Assembly: GCF_016598575.1 (NCBI RefSeq)
Contig: NZ_CP066801.1
Coordinates: 1-64,000 of the forward strand
Length of the DNA stretch: 64,000 nucleotides
Source: Streptomyces sp. HSG2
GTDB lineage: Bacteria > Actinomycetota > Actinomycetes > Streptomycetales > Streptomycetaceae
Reading direction: 5' to 3'
In this document: positions 9,152 to 17,896 of the stretch, in pieces
How positions within the stretch are numbered: position 1 is the stretch's first letter
Layout: every line of letters starts with the position of its first letter
Notes under the pieces: generated by a model
Told to the model about the DNA's origin: nothing
What the model saw: the letters and a program-made list of their open reading frames with translations, nothing else
Databases searched by the model: none
Made by a program: the position numbers and the translations under genes

Positions 9152-9980
9152 GTTCTCCTCCTCTGGGACGTGGGACGGCGGTGCAAGGGCGGCCGAGTGC
9201 GGCGGTGAATGAGCGGTAGGCGTTCACCGGGTCTGCCCCGGTTTCGCGGGCCCGCTCCAGGGCCGACACTCCGGCGGAACCGACGATCGCCGCGTCCGCG
9301 CCGCTCAGCGCGACGGAGGCGAGATCCTCGGCGGTCGATACCCCGAAGCCGACGGCTATCGGGGAGGCTGTCAGGTCGCGAAGGGCGCCGACGAACGGGG
9401 CGAGCCCGGCGTGACCGCCGGGGGAAGTGCCGCCGCCGCTGCGTCCGTAGCGGGCGACCACATAGAGGTAGCCGGTCGCGTGGGCGGCCGCCTCGGCCAC
9501 GGTGGCCGGGGGGCTCGCCGGGTAGCAGGTGGTGACCTCGGGCAGTCCGGCCTCGCGCAGGGCCTCGTGGTGGGCGGCGCGGGCCCGGGGCGGAAGGCCG
9601 TGGACGAGCAGGGCGTCGGCTCCGCTGTCCGCCACGGCGCGCGCGTAGGCGGCGGGCGGCGACGTGCGCAGGCTGTGGCTCCAATCGGCGAGCAGGGCGA
9701 TGCGCAGCCGCTTCAGGGAGGGTCGCACGGCCTCGACGAAGGCCAGTGTCTCGGCGAGGGCCACCCCTTCGGCCAGTGCCCGGTCGGCGGAGCGCCGTAC
9801 GACGGGCCCGTCGGTGGGCGAGTCCGGGAAGGGGACGGCCAGTTCCAGGCAGTCCACGCCCGACTCGTCCAGCATGGCGACGCAGTCGGCGAGCACGGGC
9901 AGGGGCGGGTCTCCCGCGTTCAGGAAGACGGCGAGTCCCAGTTCGTCGCGGGTGCGGGCCTCGGTGAAGAAGTCAGCCAA
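9132..9980 (-). CDS. Tryptophan-synthase-alpha-like lyase (TrpA family)
   Basis: A 282-residue barrel from TTG 9980, with GAGGAGGG upstream and an 8-base overlap with the TrpD-like gene. Catalytic residues of TrpA are present: Glu47 (LELAVPFPD) and Asp57 (SPTDGPVV), plus the YLYVVARYGRSGG loop, VGFGVSTAEDL and AIVGSAGV. TrpA cleaves indole-3-glycerol phosphate to indole and glyceraldehyde-3-phosphate. No TrpB is encoded in the window, so this copy may work alone, like the indole-glycerol-phosphate lyases of plants. It should perform the retro-aldol that trims the sugar after TrpC-like ring closure. Confidence 0.83.
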   Translation of the reverse strand: MADFFTEARTRDELGLAVFLNAGDPPLPVLADCVAMLDESGVDCLELAVPFPDSPTDGPVVRRSADRALAEGVALAETLAFVEAVRPSLKRLRIALLADWSHSLRTSPPAAYARAVADSGADALLVHGLPPRARAAHHEALREAGLPEVTTCYPASPPATVAEAAAHATGYLYVVARYGRSGGGTSPGGHAGLAPFVGALRDLTASPIAVGFGVSTAEDLASVALSGADAAIVGSAGVSALERARETGADPVNAYRSFTAALGRPCTAVPRPRGGERDHPEP

Positions 9981-11004
9981 CGCGGCTCCCTCCTCGCAAG
10001 CGGGAAGCGGTGAGACGCTCCAGCAGTCCGAGCGCGGCTCCGTCGTCGAGCGCGGCACCCGCTTCGCCGACCGCCGTGGCCCAGTCGTCACGGTGGCCGG
10101 AGGCGACGGCGAGCGCCGCGGCGTTGAGGCTGAGGGTGGCGCGCAGCGGCGCGCTTGTCCGGCCCGCCAGGACGGCCCGGAAGTGGTCGGCCGCTTCGTC
10201 CCGGGACACCGGGGCGAGGTCGCCGAGGGTGCCGTCCGCGGGGACCAGCTCACCCGCCGGGAGCGTCCGTGTGTCGCCGCCCGGGAGGTGGACGGTGTTG
10301 TCGGTGAAGCTGAGCAGTTCGTCGGCGCCCACCGGATTGGTGGTCAGCCAGGTCACCGGGCCACCGGGCCGGGCGGCGAGGGTACGGAGCGGGGGCGGGG
10401 GCTGTGTCGCGGACACCCCGGTGACCTGCGCGGCCACCGGTACGGCGGCCAGGAAGGGGCCGAGGGTGTTGAGAAAGCGCCCGAAGACCCGTATGGGGGT
10501 CGGGACCGCGAGCAGCGCGAGCCGGGCGAGCTGGCCGGGGTAGACGAACGGGCCGGCGAAGGCGATGCCGTGGGTGGCCAAGTGGTCGGCGGTGTGGTCG
10601 AGCGAGGACGTGAGGGGGACGCCGAGCCGGTCCAGGAGGTCGATCGAGCCCGTCCGGCCGGTGTGGGCGCGCGAGCCGGACTTGACGACGCGGGCCCCGG
10701 TGGCGGCGGCCAGGAGGGCGGACGCCGTGGAGATGTTGACGGTCGAGGGGCCACCCCCGGTGCCCACCACGTTGACGGTGCCCGGCCAGGGCGCGGACGG
10801 TGGGGCCGGGCGGCGCCGGTCCAGCGAGTCGACGAGCGCGAGCAGGCTCGGGCCGTCGGGGAGCGCCGCGGTGAGCGAGGCCAGCAGGGCCAGGGCGTCG
10901 GCGCGTTCCAGCGCTCTGTCGGCCAGCGCCTGCCACAGGGCCTCCCAGTGGTCCGCGTCGGCAGGGGCCCGCCGGTCGACGAGCGGGACGAGGGCGGGGT
11001 GCAC
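9973..11004 (-). CDS. Anthranilate-phosphoribosyltransferase-like protein (divergent TrpD)
   Basis: A 343-residue protein from GTG 11004, three bases after the carrier-protein stop. It shows the nucleoside-phosphorylase/AnPRT fold: VNVVGTGGGPSTVNISTASALL (residues 77-98), GSRAHTGRTGSIDLLDRLGV and a metal-binding DELLSF. Canonical AnPRT has GTGGD and KHGNR; here they read GTGGG (81-85) and KSGSR (108-112), so the PRPP-contacting Asp and the anthranilate-contacting His and Asn are changed. It probably transfers phosphoribosyl from PRPP to an amine, but I doubt that this is anthranilate. No trpE/trpG-like gene for making anthranilate is nearby. Confidence 0.8.
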   Translation of the reverse strand: MHPALVPLVDRRAPADADHWEALWQALADRALERADALALLASLTAALPDGPSLLALVDSLDRRRPAPPSAPWPGTVNVVGTGGGPSTVNISTASALLAAATGARVVKSGSRAHTGRTGSIDLLDRLGVPLTSSLDHTADHLATHGIAFAGPFVYPGQLARLALLAVPTPIRVFGRFLNTLGPFLAAVPVAAQVTGVSATQPPPPLRTLAARPGGPVTWLTTNPVGADELLSFTDNTVHLPGGDTRTLPAGELVPADGTLGDLAPVSRDEAADHFRAVLAGRTSAPLRATLSLNAAALAVASGHRDDWATAVGEAGAALDDGAALGLLERLTASRLRGGSRVG

Positions 11005-11007
11005 GGC

Positions 11008-11271
11008 TCAGCTGCCTGTCACGGGGGCGCCCTGGCAGCGGGCGACGTAGGCGTCGATGGCGTTGACGCTGCGGAAGTTGTCCGGGTCGAGGTCGGTGTC
11101 GCCGACGGCGAGCTGGAAGTGGTGCTCCACCCAGGCGATCAGCTTGAGGACGCCGAGGCTGTCGATGACGCCGTCGCCCAGGAGGTCCTGGTCGGGCGGC
11201 AGCTGCGTGGCGGTGAGGTCGGGCAGGAACTCCCGGACGATGTACTCGCTGATCTGTTCGGCGTTGCTCAC
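11008..11271 (-). CDS. Peptidyl carrier protein for proline/pyrrole (RedO/PltL-type)
   Basis: An 87-residue carrier protein. GTG 11271 follows AAGGAG at 6 bases. The phosphopantetheine serine is Ser38 in GVIDSLGVLKLIAW, followed by LDPDNFRSVNAIDAYV. This IDSLGxLKLIAW plus LDPDNFRS pattern is typical of the stand-alone carrier that holds proline during pyrrole formation in prodiginine and pyoluteorin pathways. It lies directly downstream of the AMP ligase, its expected loader, and would be activated by the PPTase at 25.7 kb. Confidence 0.85.
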   Translation of the reverse strand: MSNAEQISEYIVREFLPDLTATQLPPDQDLLGDGVIDSLGVLKLIAWVEHHFQLAVGDTDLDPDNFRSVNAIDAYVARCQGAPVTGS

Positions 11272-11401
11272 AGGGCGCTCCTTGACGGTGTGTTCGTGCT
11301 GGGGATGGTCGTTGGCGGGGTGTACAGGTGCGGTGGCCGCTGCCCGAGGCGGCGAGGGCTCCCGGCGTGACGGAAGGCCGGCGTGGTGCTCCACGCGGCC
11401 G

Positions 11402-12883
11402 TCAGGACCGCGTACCGGCGGGCGCGGCGGGGCTCACCCCGGCCAGTGCCCGGCGGTCCACCTTTCCGGTGCCGGTACGGGGCAGGGGCTCGCGTACGGG
11501 GACGACAGTGCCCGGCACGGAACCGCGCGGGAGCCGGGCGGTGCAGTGCCGCTTGAGGTCGAGGCTGGTGGCGGTGGAGTCGCGCTCCAGCCGGACCACG
11601 GCGACCAGGCGGCGGCCCTCGACCGGGTCGGGCTGCGTGGTCACCCCGGCTTCCAGCACGTCGGGGTGGTCGAGCATCACGAGCTCGACCTCGGCGGTGT
11701 TCACAGCGACTCCCCGGATCTTCACCTGGTGGTCCAGGCGTCCGACGAGCCGCAGGACGCCTTCAGCGTCGGCCTCGACCAGATCGCCGGTGCGGAACCA
11801 GCGCGCCCGTTCACCGTCGGCGGTGAACTTCTGCTCCGTGCGCCGCCGGTCCGGGTAGCCCGTGCTCTGGAAGGGCGTGGAGACCTCCAGTTCACCCCGC
11901 CCGGGGCCGGTGACGATCCAGCCCTCGGAGTCCCGGAGCCGGATGCGTACGCCGGGGAGCGGGCTGCCCAGCGGCACCGGGGAGGGCAGCGGCCGCCTCC
12001 GGTCGATCTCGTGGATCAGGCTGTCGTTGGTCTCGGTGCAGCCGTAGATGTTGTGGAGCCGCGCGCCGGGGGCGAGAGCCACGAGGTCGGCGAGGGTCTG
12101 CTCGGGCATCACGTCCCCGGTGAAGACCGCGTGGCGGATCGTCTCCACCGGGGCGCCGCCATCGGCCCGGGCGGCGGCGGAGACCAGCGCGTAGAAGAGC
12201 GGCACCGCTTGGACCACCTCGATCCGATGGGTGCGCAGCAGGCCGAGCAGGCGGGGACCTCTGACCGCGACCGCCGGGTCCACCAGCACCACCTGGCCTC
12301 CGTGGGCGAGGGTGGTCCACACATCGAGCAGGCACAGGTCGAAGTTGAGCGGGGCGTAGTTGAGGACGGGCGTGCCGGGTCCGATGCCGAAGGCGCCGGC
12401 GGCCCAGTGGGTGAAGGCGTCCACCCCGTCGTGGGGCAGGGGCACGGCCTTGGGCGTTCCGGTGGAGCCGGAGGTGGTCAGGATGAAGCCGGTGCCCGGC
12501 GGGACGGCCTGCCTCCGGTCGTCCCCGGGCTGCGAGGCCAGGGCCGTGACGGTGTCCCTGGCCAGGGTGTACCGGCAGCCCGCTTCCGCGGTCACCGCGG
12601 CGAGGTGATCCGGCGGCAGCGAGCGCGAGGGCAGCAGGACGGGGCGGCCTGAGGCGAGGCAGGCCAGAACGGTGGCGACCGTCCGGGGCGACTTGGCGTC
12701 GAGGACCGCGAGGGGTGCGCTCGCGGGGACGTGTTCCTCCAGCCGGGCGCGGGCGGCGGCGGTCTCCTCGGCCAACTCGCGGTAGGTGGTGGCGGTGCCG
12801 TTCCACCAGAGGGCCGGCGCGTCGGGGGTCTTCTCGGCCCAGCGCAGGACTGCCTGCGCCGTCTCGCCGTGACGGCCGCTCAT
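11402..12883 (-). CDS. L-prolyl-AMP ligase (RedM/PltF-type adenylation enzyme)
   Basis: A 493-residue stand-alone adenylation enzyme; ATG 12883 follows GGGGGAG and overlaps the MaoC stop. ANL-family motifs: TSGSTGTPKAV (about 137-147), LNYAPLNFDLCLLDVW, YGCTETNDS, WFRTGDL, GRLDHQVKIRG and the C-terminal catalytic Lys in TGTGKVDRRAL. LNFDLCLLDVW and VKIRGVAVNTAEVE recall the proline-activating enzymes of pyrrole pathways. The adjacent carrier and the dehydrogenase at 7.5 kb complete the known three-enzyme set. Specificity for proline is inferred; the binding-pocket code was not computed. A 130-base gap separates it from the carrier. Confidence 0.85.
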   Translation of the reverse strand: MSGRHGETAQAVLRWAEKTPDAPALWWNGTATTYRELAEETAAARARLEEHVPASAPLAVLDAKSPRTVATVLACLASGRPVLLPSRSLPPDHLAAVTAEAGCRYTLARDTVTALASQPGDDRRQAVPPGTGFILTTSGSTGTPKAVPLPHDGVDAFTHWAAGAFGIGPGTPVLNYAPLNFDLCLLDVWTTLAHGGQVVLVDPAVAVRGPRLLGLLRTHRIEVVQAVPLFYALVSAAARADGGAPVETIRHAVFTGDVMPEQTLADLVALAPGARLHNIYGCTETNDSLIHEIDRRRPLPSPVPLGSPLPGVRIRLRDSEGWIVTGPGRGELEVSTPFQSTGYPDRRRTEQKFTADGERARWFRTGDLVEADAEGVLRLVGRLDHQVKIRGVAVNTAEVELVMLDHPDVLEAGVTTQPDPVEGRRLVAVVRLERDSTATSLDLKRHCTARLPRGSVPGTVVPVREPLPRTGTGKVDRRALAGVSPAAPAGTRS

Positions 12884-13725
12884 CGGTACTCCCCCTTTTC
12901 GGGTCCCAGGCGGGCCCAGCCGCCCTTGACGGCGGCGGCGCCCTGGGAGCGGACGGTGAACAGGACGGTGTCGCCGGAAGCCGGTGGGGTGAGTTCCAGC
13001 ACCGTCTCGGTGCCGGGGAGCACCGGGCGGGCGAAGCGGACGCCGAGCGCTCGGATCCGGTCGGCGTGCCCGTCGGCGTACCGGTCGGCGATCTCCTCGA
13101 CCGCCATGGAGACCAGCGCCATCCCGTGGGCGATGGCGTCGGGGTATCCCGCCGCCCGGGCGGCCGTTGGATCGAGGTGGACGGGGTTGAGGTCCCCGGC
13201 AGCCTCGCCGTAGCGGGCGATCCACTCCCGGTCGATCGTGACGGCTCGGCTCACCGGGGTGGCCGGCACGTCCTGGCGCGGCGCGGCCGCCGGGGTCAGG
13301 GTGCCGTGCGGCTCGCCGGTCCGGATGCCCGCCAGCAGGATGTGGGCCGTCAGGTCGGCGAGCGCGGTCCCGTCTGTCCGGTCGGTGAGGCAGGTGCGCA
13401 GGGCGAGGCGGGTTCCCTTCGGTTCGGTGCGCGCCGCGAGCACCTCGGCGCGGGCGCCGACCGCTGTCGCCGGCCGGAGCGGCGCGTGCAGGACGATCTC
13501 CTGCGCCAGGTGGACCAGGAAGTACGGTCCGTGCCCGGCGGCCAGCGCGTCGACGGTGCGTTCGGCCAGCGGGTGGGTGAGGACGAAGGCCGTCAGGGGG
13601 CCGGCGTCGGGGCGGGTGGGTGCTCCCCGGCCGAGGGCCTCGCGGGTCACGGTGCGGTAGTTACGTGCCGCCGCGGGGTCGAACGGCGGGGCAGCGGGGT
13701 CGAGAAGGGGTCCGGGGAGGGTCAT
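12880..13725 (-). CDS. Double-hotdog MaoC-like (R)-specific dehydratase
   Basis: A 281-residue protein coupled to both neighbours by ATGA overlaps. The C-terminal half has the hydratase-2 motif YGEAAGDLNPVHLDPTAA with the Asp/His pair and a conserved AHGM. The N-terminal half looks like a second, inactive hotdog (FLVHLAQEIVLHAPLRPATAV). This two-hotdog arrangement fits 3-hydroxyacyl-ACP/CoA dehydratases. With the ketosynthase, ketoreductase and ACP of the cluster it supplies the dehydration step of a discrete fatty-acid/polyketide cycle. No enoyl reductase is seen, so double bonds may persist. Confidence 0.83.
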   Translation of the reverse strand: MTLPGPLLDPAAPPFDPAAARNYRTVTREALGRGAPTRPDAGPLTAFVLTHPLAERTVDALAAGHGPYFLVHLAQEIVLHAPLRPATAVGARAEVLAARTEPKGTRLALRTCLTDRTDGTALADLTAHILLAGIRTGEPHGTLTPAAAPRQDVPATPVSRAVTIDREWIARYGEAAGDLNPVHLDPTAARAAGYPDAIAHGMALVSMAVEEIADRYADGHADRIRALGVRFARPVLPGTETVLELTPPASGDTVLFTVRSQGAAAVKGGWARLGPEKGEYR

Positions 13726-14987
13726 GCGGGGGTCACCACCAGGCTGCTGTTGTGGCCGCCGAATCCGAAGGAGTTGGACACCACCGGGCCGCGGGCGACG
13801 GGCCGCGGGCTGCCGTGGACCACGTCGATCTCCATCTCGGGTTCCGTTCGCGTGTGGTTGGCTGTGGGCGGCACCGTGCCCGCGTTCATCGACAGGACGG
13901 CGACCACGAGTTCAACCGTGCCGGCCGCTCCGATGAGGTGGCCGAGGACGCCCTTGCTCGCCGTCACCGGCGGCCCGTACGGCCCGAATACCTTGGCCAG
14001 CGCCGCCGCCTCGGCGCGGTCGTTGTGCACGGTGGCCGTGCCGTGGGCATTGACGTGGGCGATGTCGGCGGGCGTCAGCCCAGCGTCGGTCAGGGCTCCG
14101 GTCATGGCGTCGGCGGCGAAGGCGCCGTCGGGGTTCGGGGCGGAGAGGTGGTGGGCGTCGGAGGTGGCTGAGTAACCGGCGACATGGCCGTGGACATGGG
14201 CGCCGCGGGCCCGGGCGTCCTCCGGCCGCTCCAGGACCACGAAGGCCGCTCCCTCCCCCATGACGAAGCCGTCCCGGCTCTCGTCGAAGGGGCGGCACGC
14301 GGTCGCGGCGTCGGTGCGGGTGGAGGCGGCGTTGAGGTTGCCGAAACCTGCGAGGGTGATCGGGGTGAGGGTCGCCTCGCAGCCCCCGGCGATCACGAGG
14401 TCCACGCGGTGGTCCCGCAGCATCGCGGCGCCCAGGCCGATGGCGTCGGCCCCGCTGGCGCAAGTGGTGCTCACTGTCAGGGCCGGTCCGTGCCAGCGCA
14501 GTTGGAGAGCGATCTGCGCGGCGGCGGCGTTCGGCATCGTCATCAGGGGCATCATCGGACGGACGCCCTTCGGGCCGCGGGCCACGTAGTTGACGGACTC
14601 GACGTCGCTGGTGGCGCGCCCGCCGACGGCATTGCCGACCACGATGGCACAGCGGGCGCCGGGAGCCTGCGGAGCCCCGGCGTCGGCATGCGCGGCCAGG
14701 GCGGCGGCGAGCCCGTACCGGGCGAAAGGGTCGAGCCGCTGGGCGGCCTTGCTCGCCAGCACCTGCTGCCAGGGGTGGTCCCGGGCTCCGTCGGTGAGAC
14801 CGCGTACCCGGCAGCCGACGCGGATGCGGTGGTGCGCGGTGTCGAAGTGCGTGAGGTCGGCGGCGAGGGAACGGCCGGCCAGGATGGCCGTCCACAGCTC
14901 CTCGGTCGTGCAGCCGGCCGGGGTGACGACGCCCATTCCGCTGATGGCCACGGCCGATCGGGCGGGACGTCCCGCCGGAGTACGCAT
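13722..14987 (-). CDS. Beta-ketoacyl-ACP synthase, FabF-like
   Basis: A 421-residue ketosynthase, coupled to the dehydratase by ATGA. The Cys-His-His triad is intact: Cys176 (STTCASGAD), His315 (VNAHGTAT) and His350 (GVLGHLIGAAG), and the glycine-rich SNSFGFGGHNSS end is present. Length and motifs match elongating FabF-type enzymes rather than chain-length-factor partners. It is encoded with the pyrrolyl loading genes, so it may extend pyrrole-carboxyl-S-carrier with malonyl-ACP. The alternative is chain elongation after the KAS III encoded at 18.6 kb. Confidence 0.88.
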   Translation of the reverse strand: MRTPAGRPARSAVAISGMGVVTPAGCTTEELWTAILAGRSLAADLTHFDTAHHRIRVGCRVRGLTDGARDHPWQQVLASKAAQRLDPFARYGLAAALAAHADAGAPQAPGARCAIVVGNAVGGRATSDVESVNYVARGPKGVRPMMPLMTMPNAAAAQIALQLRWHGPALTVSTTCASGADAIGLGAAMLRDHRVDLVIAGGCEATLTPITLAGFGNLNAASTRTDAATACRPFDESRDGFVMGEGAAFVVLERPEDARARGAHVHGHVAGYSATSDAHHLSAPNPDGAFAADAMTGALTDAGLTPADIAHVNAHGTATVHNDRAEAAALAKVFGPYGPPVTASKGVLGHLIGAAGTVELVVAVLSMNAGTVPPTANHTRTEPEMEIDVVHGSPRPVARGPVVSNSFGFGGHNSSLVVTPA

Positions 14988-15172
14988 GGTCTGTTCTCTC
15001 CTTCCCGCTCCGGCGGCCTCGGGCCGGCCAGAGCAAGCACGGCCTGTTTCCTCGCCGCCCTGCCGGACGAAAGGAACGGAAGACGGGCCTTCTCCCCGAG
15101 CCCGGCTTCTCTCCCGGACACGGCGCGGTCGCCCGCCGGGTCCGTCAGGGCTCGTCGGCTCCGGTCAGGCGG

Positions 15173-16387
15173 TCAGGCGGTCAGCAGACCGCACTCCCCG
15201 GCGGCCTTGAGGAAGGCCTCGGCCGCGAGGTCGATGTCCGTGTCCGTGTGCCGGGCGGTGACGGCGATGCGCAGCCGCGCCAGGTCGCGGGGAACAGCGG
15301 GGGTGACCACTGGCAGGCCGATGGCGCCCAGCCGGCGGGCGGCGGTCGCCAGGTCGTAGGCGGCCTCGTCGCCGCCGACGATGAGCGGGACGACCGCGGT
15401 CTCGCTGCCGCCGGTGCGCATCCCGCCCGCCGTCACCAGCTCCCGGAAGCGCGCGCCGTGGCGCTGGACGCGGGCAACGAGTTCGGGCTCGGCGCGCAGC
15501 ACCCGCAGTGCCTCCAGGGCGGCGGCGGCCGACGCGGGGGCGAGCGCGGCGGAGAAGAGAAACGGCCGGGCGGCGTAGCGCAGGTGGCCGATGAGTTCGG
15601 TGGACCCGGCGACCCAACCCCCCATGGAGGGGATGGCCTTGGAGAGGGTGCCGAGTTTGACGTCCACCCGCACCTCGTTGCCGAAGTGCTCCTCGATTCC
15701 CAGGCCGGTGGGGCCGATCACGCCGAGAGCGTGGGCTTCGTCGGCCATCAGCAGCGCCTCATGGGCATCGCACACCTCGCGCAGCCGGGGCAGCGGGGCG
15801 AGGTCGCCGTCCATCGAGTAGACGCTGTCGACGATCACCAGCCGGACCCCGCCGGGCGCGGCTGCCTCCAGGCGCCGCGCGAGGTGCTCGGTGTCGTTGT
15901 GCCGGAAGCGGACCACCGTGGCGCCGCTGAGCTTGCAGCCGTCCACGATGCTGGCGTGGGCGTACTTGTCGACGAAAACGGTGTCGCCCGGGGCCACGAG
16001 GGCGCCGATCGTCCCGACGTTGGCGGCGTAGCCGGAGCCGAAGACGATGGCCCGCTCCCGCCCGGCGATGTCGGCCACCTCGGCCTCCAGCTCCTCGTGG
16101 AGCGGGATGGAGCCCGCCAGCGCGCGCACCCCGTGGTTGCCGGTGCCGTAGCGGGCCGCGGCGCGCTGGGCCGCGGACACCACGCGCTCGTCCCCGGAGA
16201 GGCCGAGGTAGCTGTAGCCGGACATCATCAGCAGGCGCCGGCCGTCCAGGTCGACGTAGGCCGTGTCGCGCTCGGCCGTGTAGGGGACGAAGCTGTTGCG
16301 GCGCTCGGCGTCCCACTCCAGCGCGGCCACGCGCCGCCGGGTCACGTCGAGCTTGTCTGCGAGTCTCCCCCACCCTGCGGAAGCCAT
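15173..16387 (-). CDS. Alpha-oxoamine synthase (AONS/serine-palmitoyltransferase family)
   Basis: A 404-residue PLP enzyme from ATG 16387, first gene of the large leftward operon. Features: GTGNHGVRALAGS, cofactor-stacking His144 (KYAHASIVDG), Asp216/His219 (MADEAHALG) and the PLP lysine Lys250 (LGTLSKAIPSMGG). The family condenses an amino acid (Gly, Ala or Ser) with an acyl thioester, losing CO2, to give an alpha-aminoketone. In prodiginine pathways a related enzyme joins serine to a pyrrolyl-beta-ketoacyl carrier to form the second pyrrole. Its substrate here is unknown. It sits 185 bases upstream of the ketosynthase gene. Confidence 0.88.
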   Translation of the reverse strand: MASAGWGRLADKLDVTRRRVAALEWDAERRNSFVPYTAERDTAYVDLDGRRLLMMSGYSYLGLSGDERVVSAAQRAAARYGTGNHGVRALAGSIPLHEELEAEVADIAGRERAIVFGSGYAANVGTIGALVAPGDTVFVDKYAHASIVDGCKLSGATVVRFRHNDTEHLARRLEAAAPGGVRLVIVDSVYSMDGDLAPLPRLREVCDAHEALLMADEAHALGVIGPTGLGIEEHFGNEVRVDVKLGTLSKAIPSMGGWVAGSTELIGHLRYAARPFLFSAALAPASAAAALEALRVLRAEPELVARVQRHGARFRELVTAGGMRTGGSETAVVPLIVGGDEAAYDLATAARRLGAIGLPVVTPAVPRDLARLRIAVTARHTDTDIDLAAEAFLKAAGECGLLTA

Positions 16388-16800
16388 CGGCCGTCCTCCC
16401 CTTTATGGCGTCCATTGCGCAGCGGCGCAGCGGATCTGGCGTGCCTCGAATTCAACTTCCGCCACGCAACCGGAGCGCAACACGGGAGCAAGATCAAGTA
16501 GGCATCAGGAGATTGGCGCATAATGACCCATCCAATTCGCGACGCGTTATCTTTCGCAAATTCAGCTTTGACAGATACTTGTTTCGAATGAGAATGCTGT
16601 TTACTCAGACCTGGGGAAGATTTCACAAGCATCTTTCACTCCGACTTGCGCCTCTACGCGCGTCCACAGTCCGCCACTGAGGGGTGCGGGCTCGGCTCCA
16701 GGACCCTGTACGCACGACACCGCACGCAGCACGCCCAGCAAGTCGACTTCCGTCGGCCAGCCAGCGAGGAAGTCGTCAACCTCACGGGGGAGTAAAAGCC
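16388..16800. promoter_or_regulatory. Divergent promoter region between AONS and SARP genes
   Basis: A 413-base gene-free stretch, clearly richer in A/T than its surroundings between 16500 and 16640. It must hold the promoter of the 12-gene operon (leftward) and of the SARP gene (rightward). TTGACA at 16568-16573 with GAGAAT 16 bases later is a possible rightward promoter, which would leave a leader of about 200 bases before GTG 16801. A repeat motif for the leftward operon is listed separately. I see no open frame with coding character. Confidence 0.6.
16465..16482 (-). promoter_or_regulatory. Candidate SARP-binding direct repeat, site A
   Basis: On the minus strand this reads TGTTGCGCTCCGGTTGCG: TTGCG repeated with an 11-base period, one helical turn, as SARP proteins prefer. 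It lies 77 bases upstream of the AONS start and points toward it. Nearly the same 18-mer occurs at 19956-19973 and 19991-20008. The TTGAAT about nine bases downstream could serve as a -10 element. Confidence 0.6.
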
Positions 16801-17610
16801 GTGCTCATCAGACTTGTCGGCCTTGTGTCCATCGAACACGACAGAGAGGCCCCACGGGTTCTCGCCAGCCACCAGGCTCAGATCGCGCTCGCCCGGCTCT
16901 GCGTCGAGCGTCCCACCGGCACCTCCCGGGAGCAGCTCGCCGACGCCATCTGGCCGGACGGCCCGCCGAGCACCTGGGCCTCGGCCCTCCGCAGCGTCGT
17001 CAGCCGTCTGCGGGCCTTCCTGGCCACGGAGTCGCCCACGTCCGAGCCGCAACTGATCGCCCGCGGGGGGCGCTATCTGCTGCAGCTTCCGGAGGGCGCC
17101 CAAGTGGACGTGGAGCGCGGCGAGAGCGCCGCCATCAGCGCGGCGGCGGCGTACCGCGACGGCGACCACAGCACCGCGCAGCGGCTCGCCACCACGTCCG
17201 TGTCCCTGCTGCGGGGCCCCTTCCTCGCCTCCTACGAGGGCGAGTGGGTCGACTCGGTCCGCGCCCGCCTGAGGGAGGTGCGCGTCTCCGCACTGGAGAC
17301 GGCCAGCAGCTCCTCCGCCGCGCTGGGCGACACGCACCACGCCCTGCGCTACGCGGAGGAGGCGGTGCGCCAGGCGCCGTTTCGTGAGAGCGCCTACCGG
17401 TGTCAGATGACCGCGCATCGTCTGGCAGGCAACAGGGCCGAAGCGCTGCGGATATACCAGCAGTTGCGCACGGTGCTCGCCGAAGAGCTCGGTATCGACC
17501 CGAGCCCCGAGAGTGAAGCCGTGTATCTGGGTCTGCTGGCCAGTCCCAGTCCATGTACTGTGCCCGCCCGATCGCCGCACCGGACGGTGTCGTCACATCC
17601 ACTGAACTGA
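16801..17610 (+). CDS. SARP-family pathway activator (short, RedD/ActII-4-like)
   Basis: A 269-residue regulator from GTG 16801 after GGGGGAG. It has an OmpR-like winged helix (residues about 15-95: REQLADAIWPDGPPSTWASA ... VVSRLRAFL, LIARGGRYLL), then a bacterial transcriptional activation domain (PFRESAYRCQMTAHRLAGNR ... AEELGIDPSPESE). Short SARPs of this plan activate antibiotic clusters by binding direct repeats near -35. No TTA codon was noticed in it. Matching 11-base-period repeats precede the cluster's three operons but not its own gene, so it likely switches on all three while its own control lies elsewhere. Confidence 0.9.
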   Translation: MLIRLVGLVSIEHDREAPRVLASHQAQIALARLCVERPTGTSREQLADAIWPDGPPSTWASALRSVVSRLRAFLATESPTSEPQLIARGGRYLLQLPEGAQVDVERGESAAISAAAAYRDGDHSTAQRLATTSVSLLRGPFLASYEGEWVDSVRARLREVRVSALETASSSSAALGDTHHALRYAEEAVRQAPFRESAYRCQMTAHRLAGNRAEALRIYQQLRTVLAEELGIDPSPESEAVYLGLLASPSPCTVPARSPHRTVSSHPLN

Positions 17611-17616
17611 CACCAG

Positions 17617-17664
17617 GGAGCCGCGGGACTGCGGGCGCCGGTCTCGGCTCCCGCCCGCGGCTCC
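17617..17664 (+). terminator. Hairpin downstream of SARP gene
   Basis: A perfect 11-base stem (GGAGCCGCGGG at 17617-17627, CCCGCGGCTCC at 17654-17664) begins six bases after the SARP stop. The loop is 26 bases and can itself pair. There is no U-tract, as usual in Streptomyces. Probable transcription end of the SARP mRNA. Confidence 0.55.
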
Positions 17665-17841
17665 TGTTCCCCGGCCGCCTGCGGACACACGCACTCCTCC
17701 CGGACTCCCCTGCTTCCGGCCCTCTTCCTCCCAGGGCCGGCCACGTGCCCTCCGGCGCCCCACGCGGGCCGACGCCCCTGTGCCGGCAGGCAATTCGGCA
17801 GGTGACACCGCGCGACCGCACCCCTGCGCGGCACCCACGGC

Positions 17842-17877
17842 GTCCGGGAGGGGCACACCCTCGTGCCCCTCCCGGAC
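17842..17877. terminator. Strong bidirectional terminator hairpin
   Basis: A perfect 15-base inverted repeat (GTCCGGGAGGGGCAC at 17842-17856, GTGCCCCTCCCGGAC at 17863-17877) with a 6-base loop. It sits between the convergent SARP (+) and ketoreductase (-) genes, 19 bases from the latter's stop, so it can end transcription in both directions. Confidence 0.75.
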
Positions 17878-17896
17878 TCGTCACCGCGGGCCCGCC

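Noticed and set aside
5957..11004. Primary tryptophan operon
   Set aside because: trpE, trpG and trpB are absent, genes are interleaved with specialised-metabolism genes, and the TrpC- and TrpD-like proteins have altered substrate motifs.
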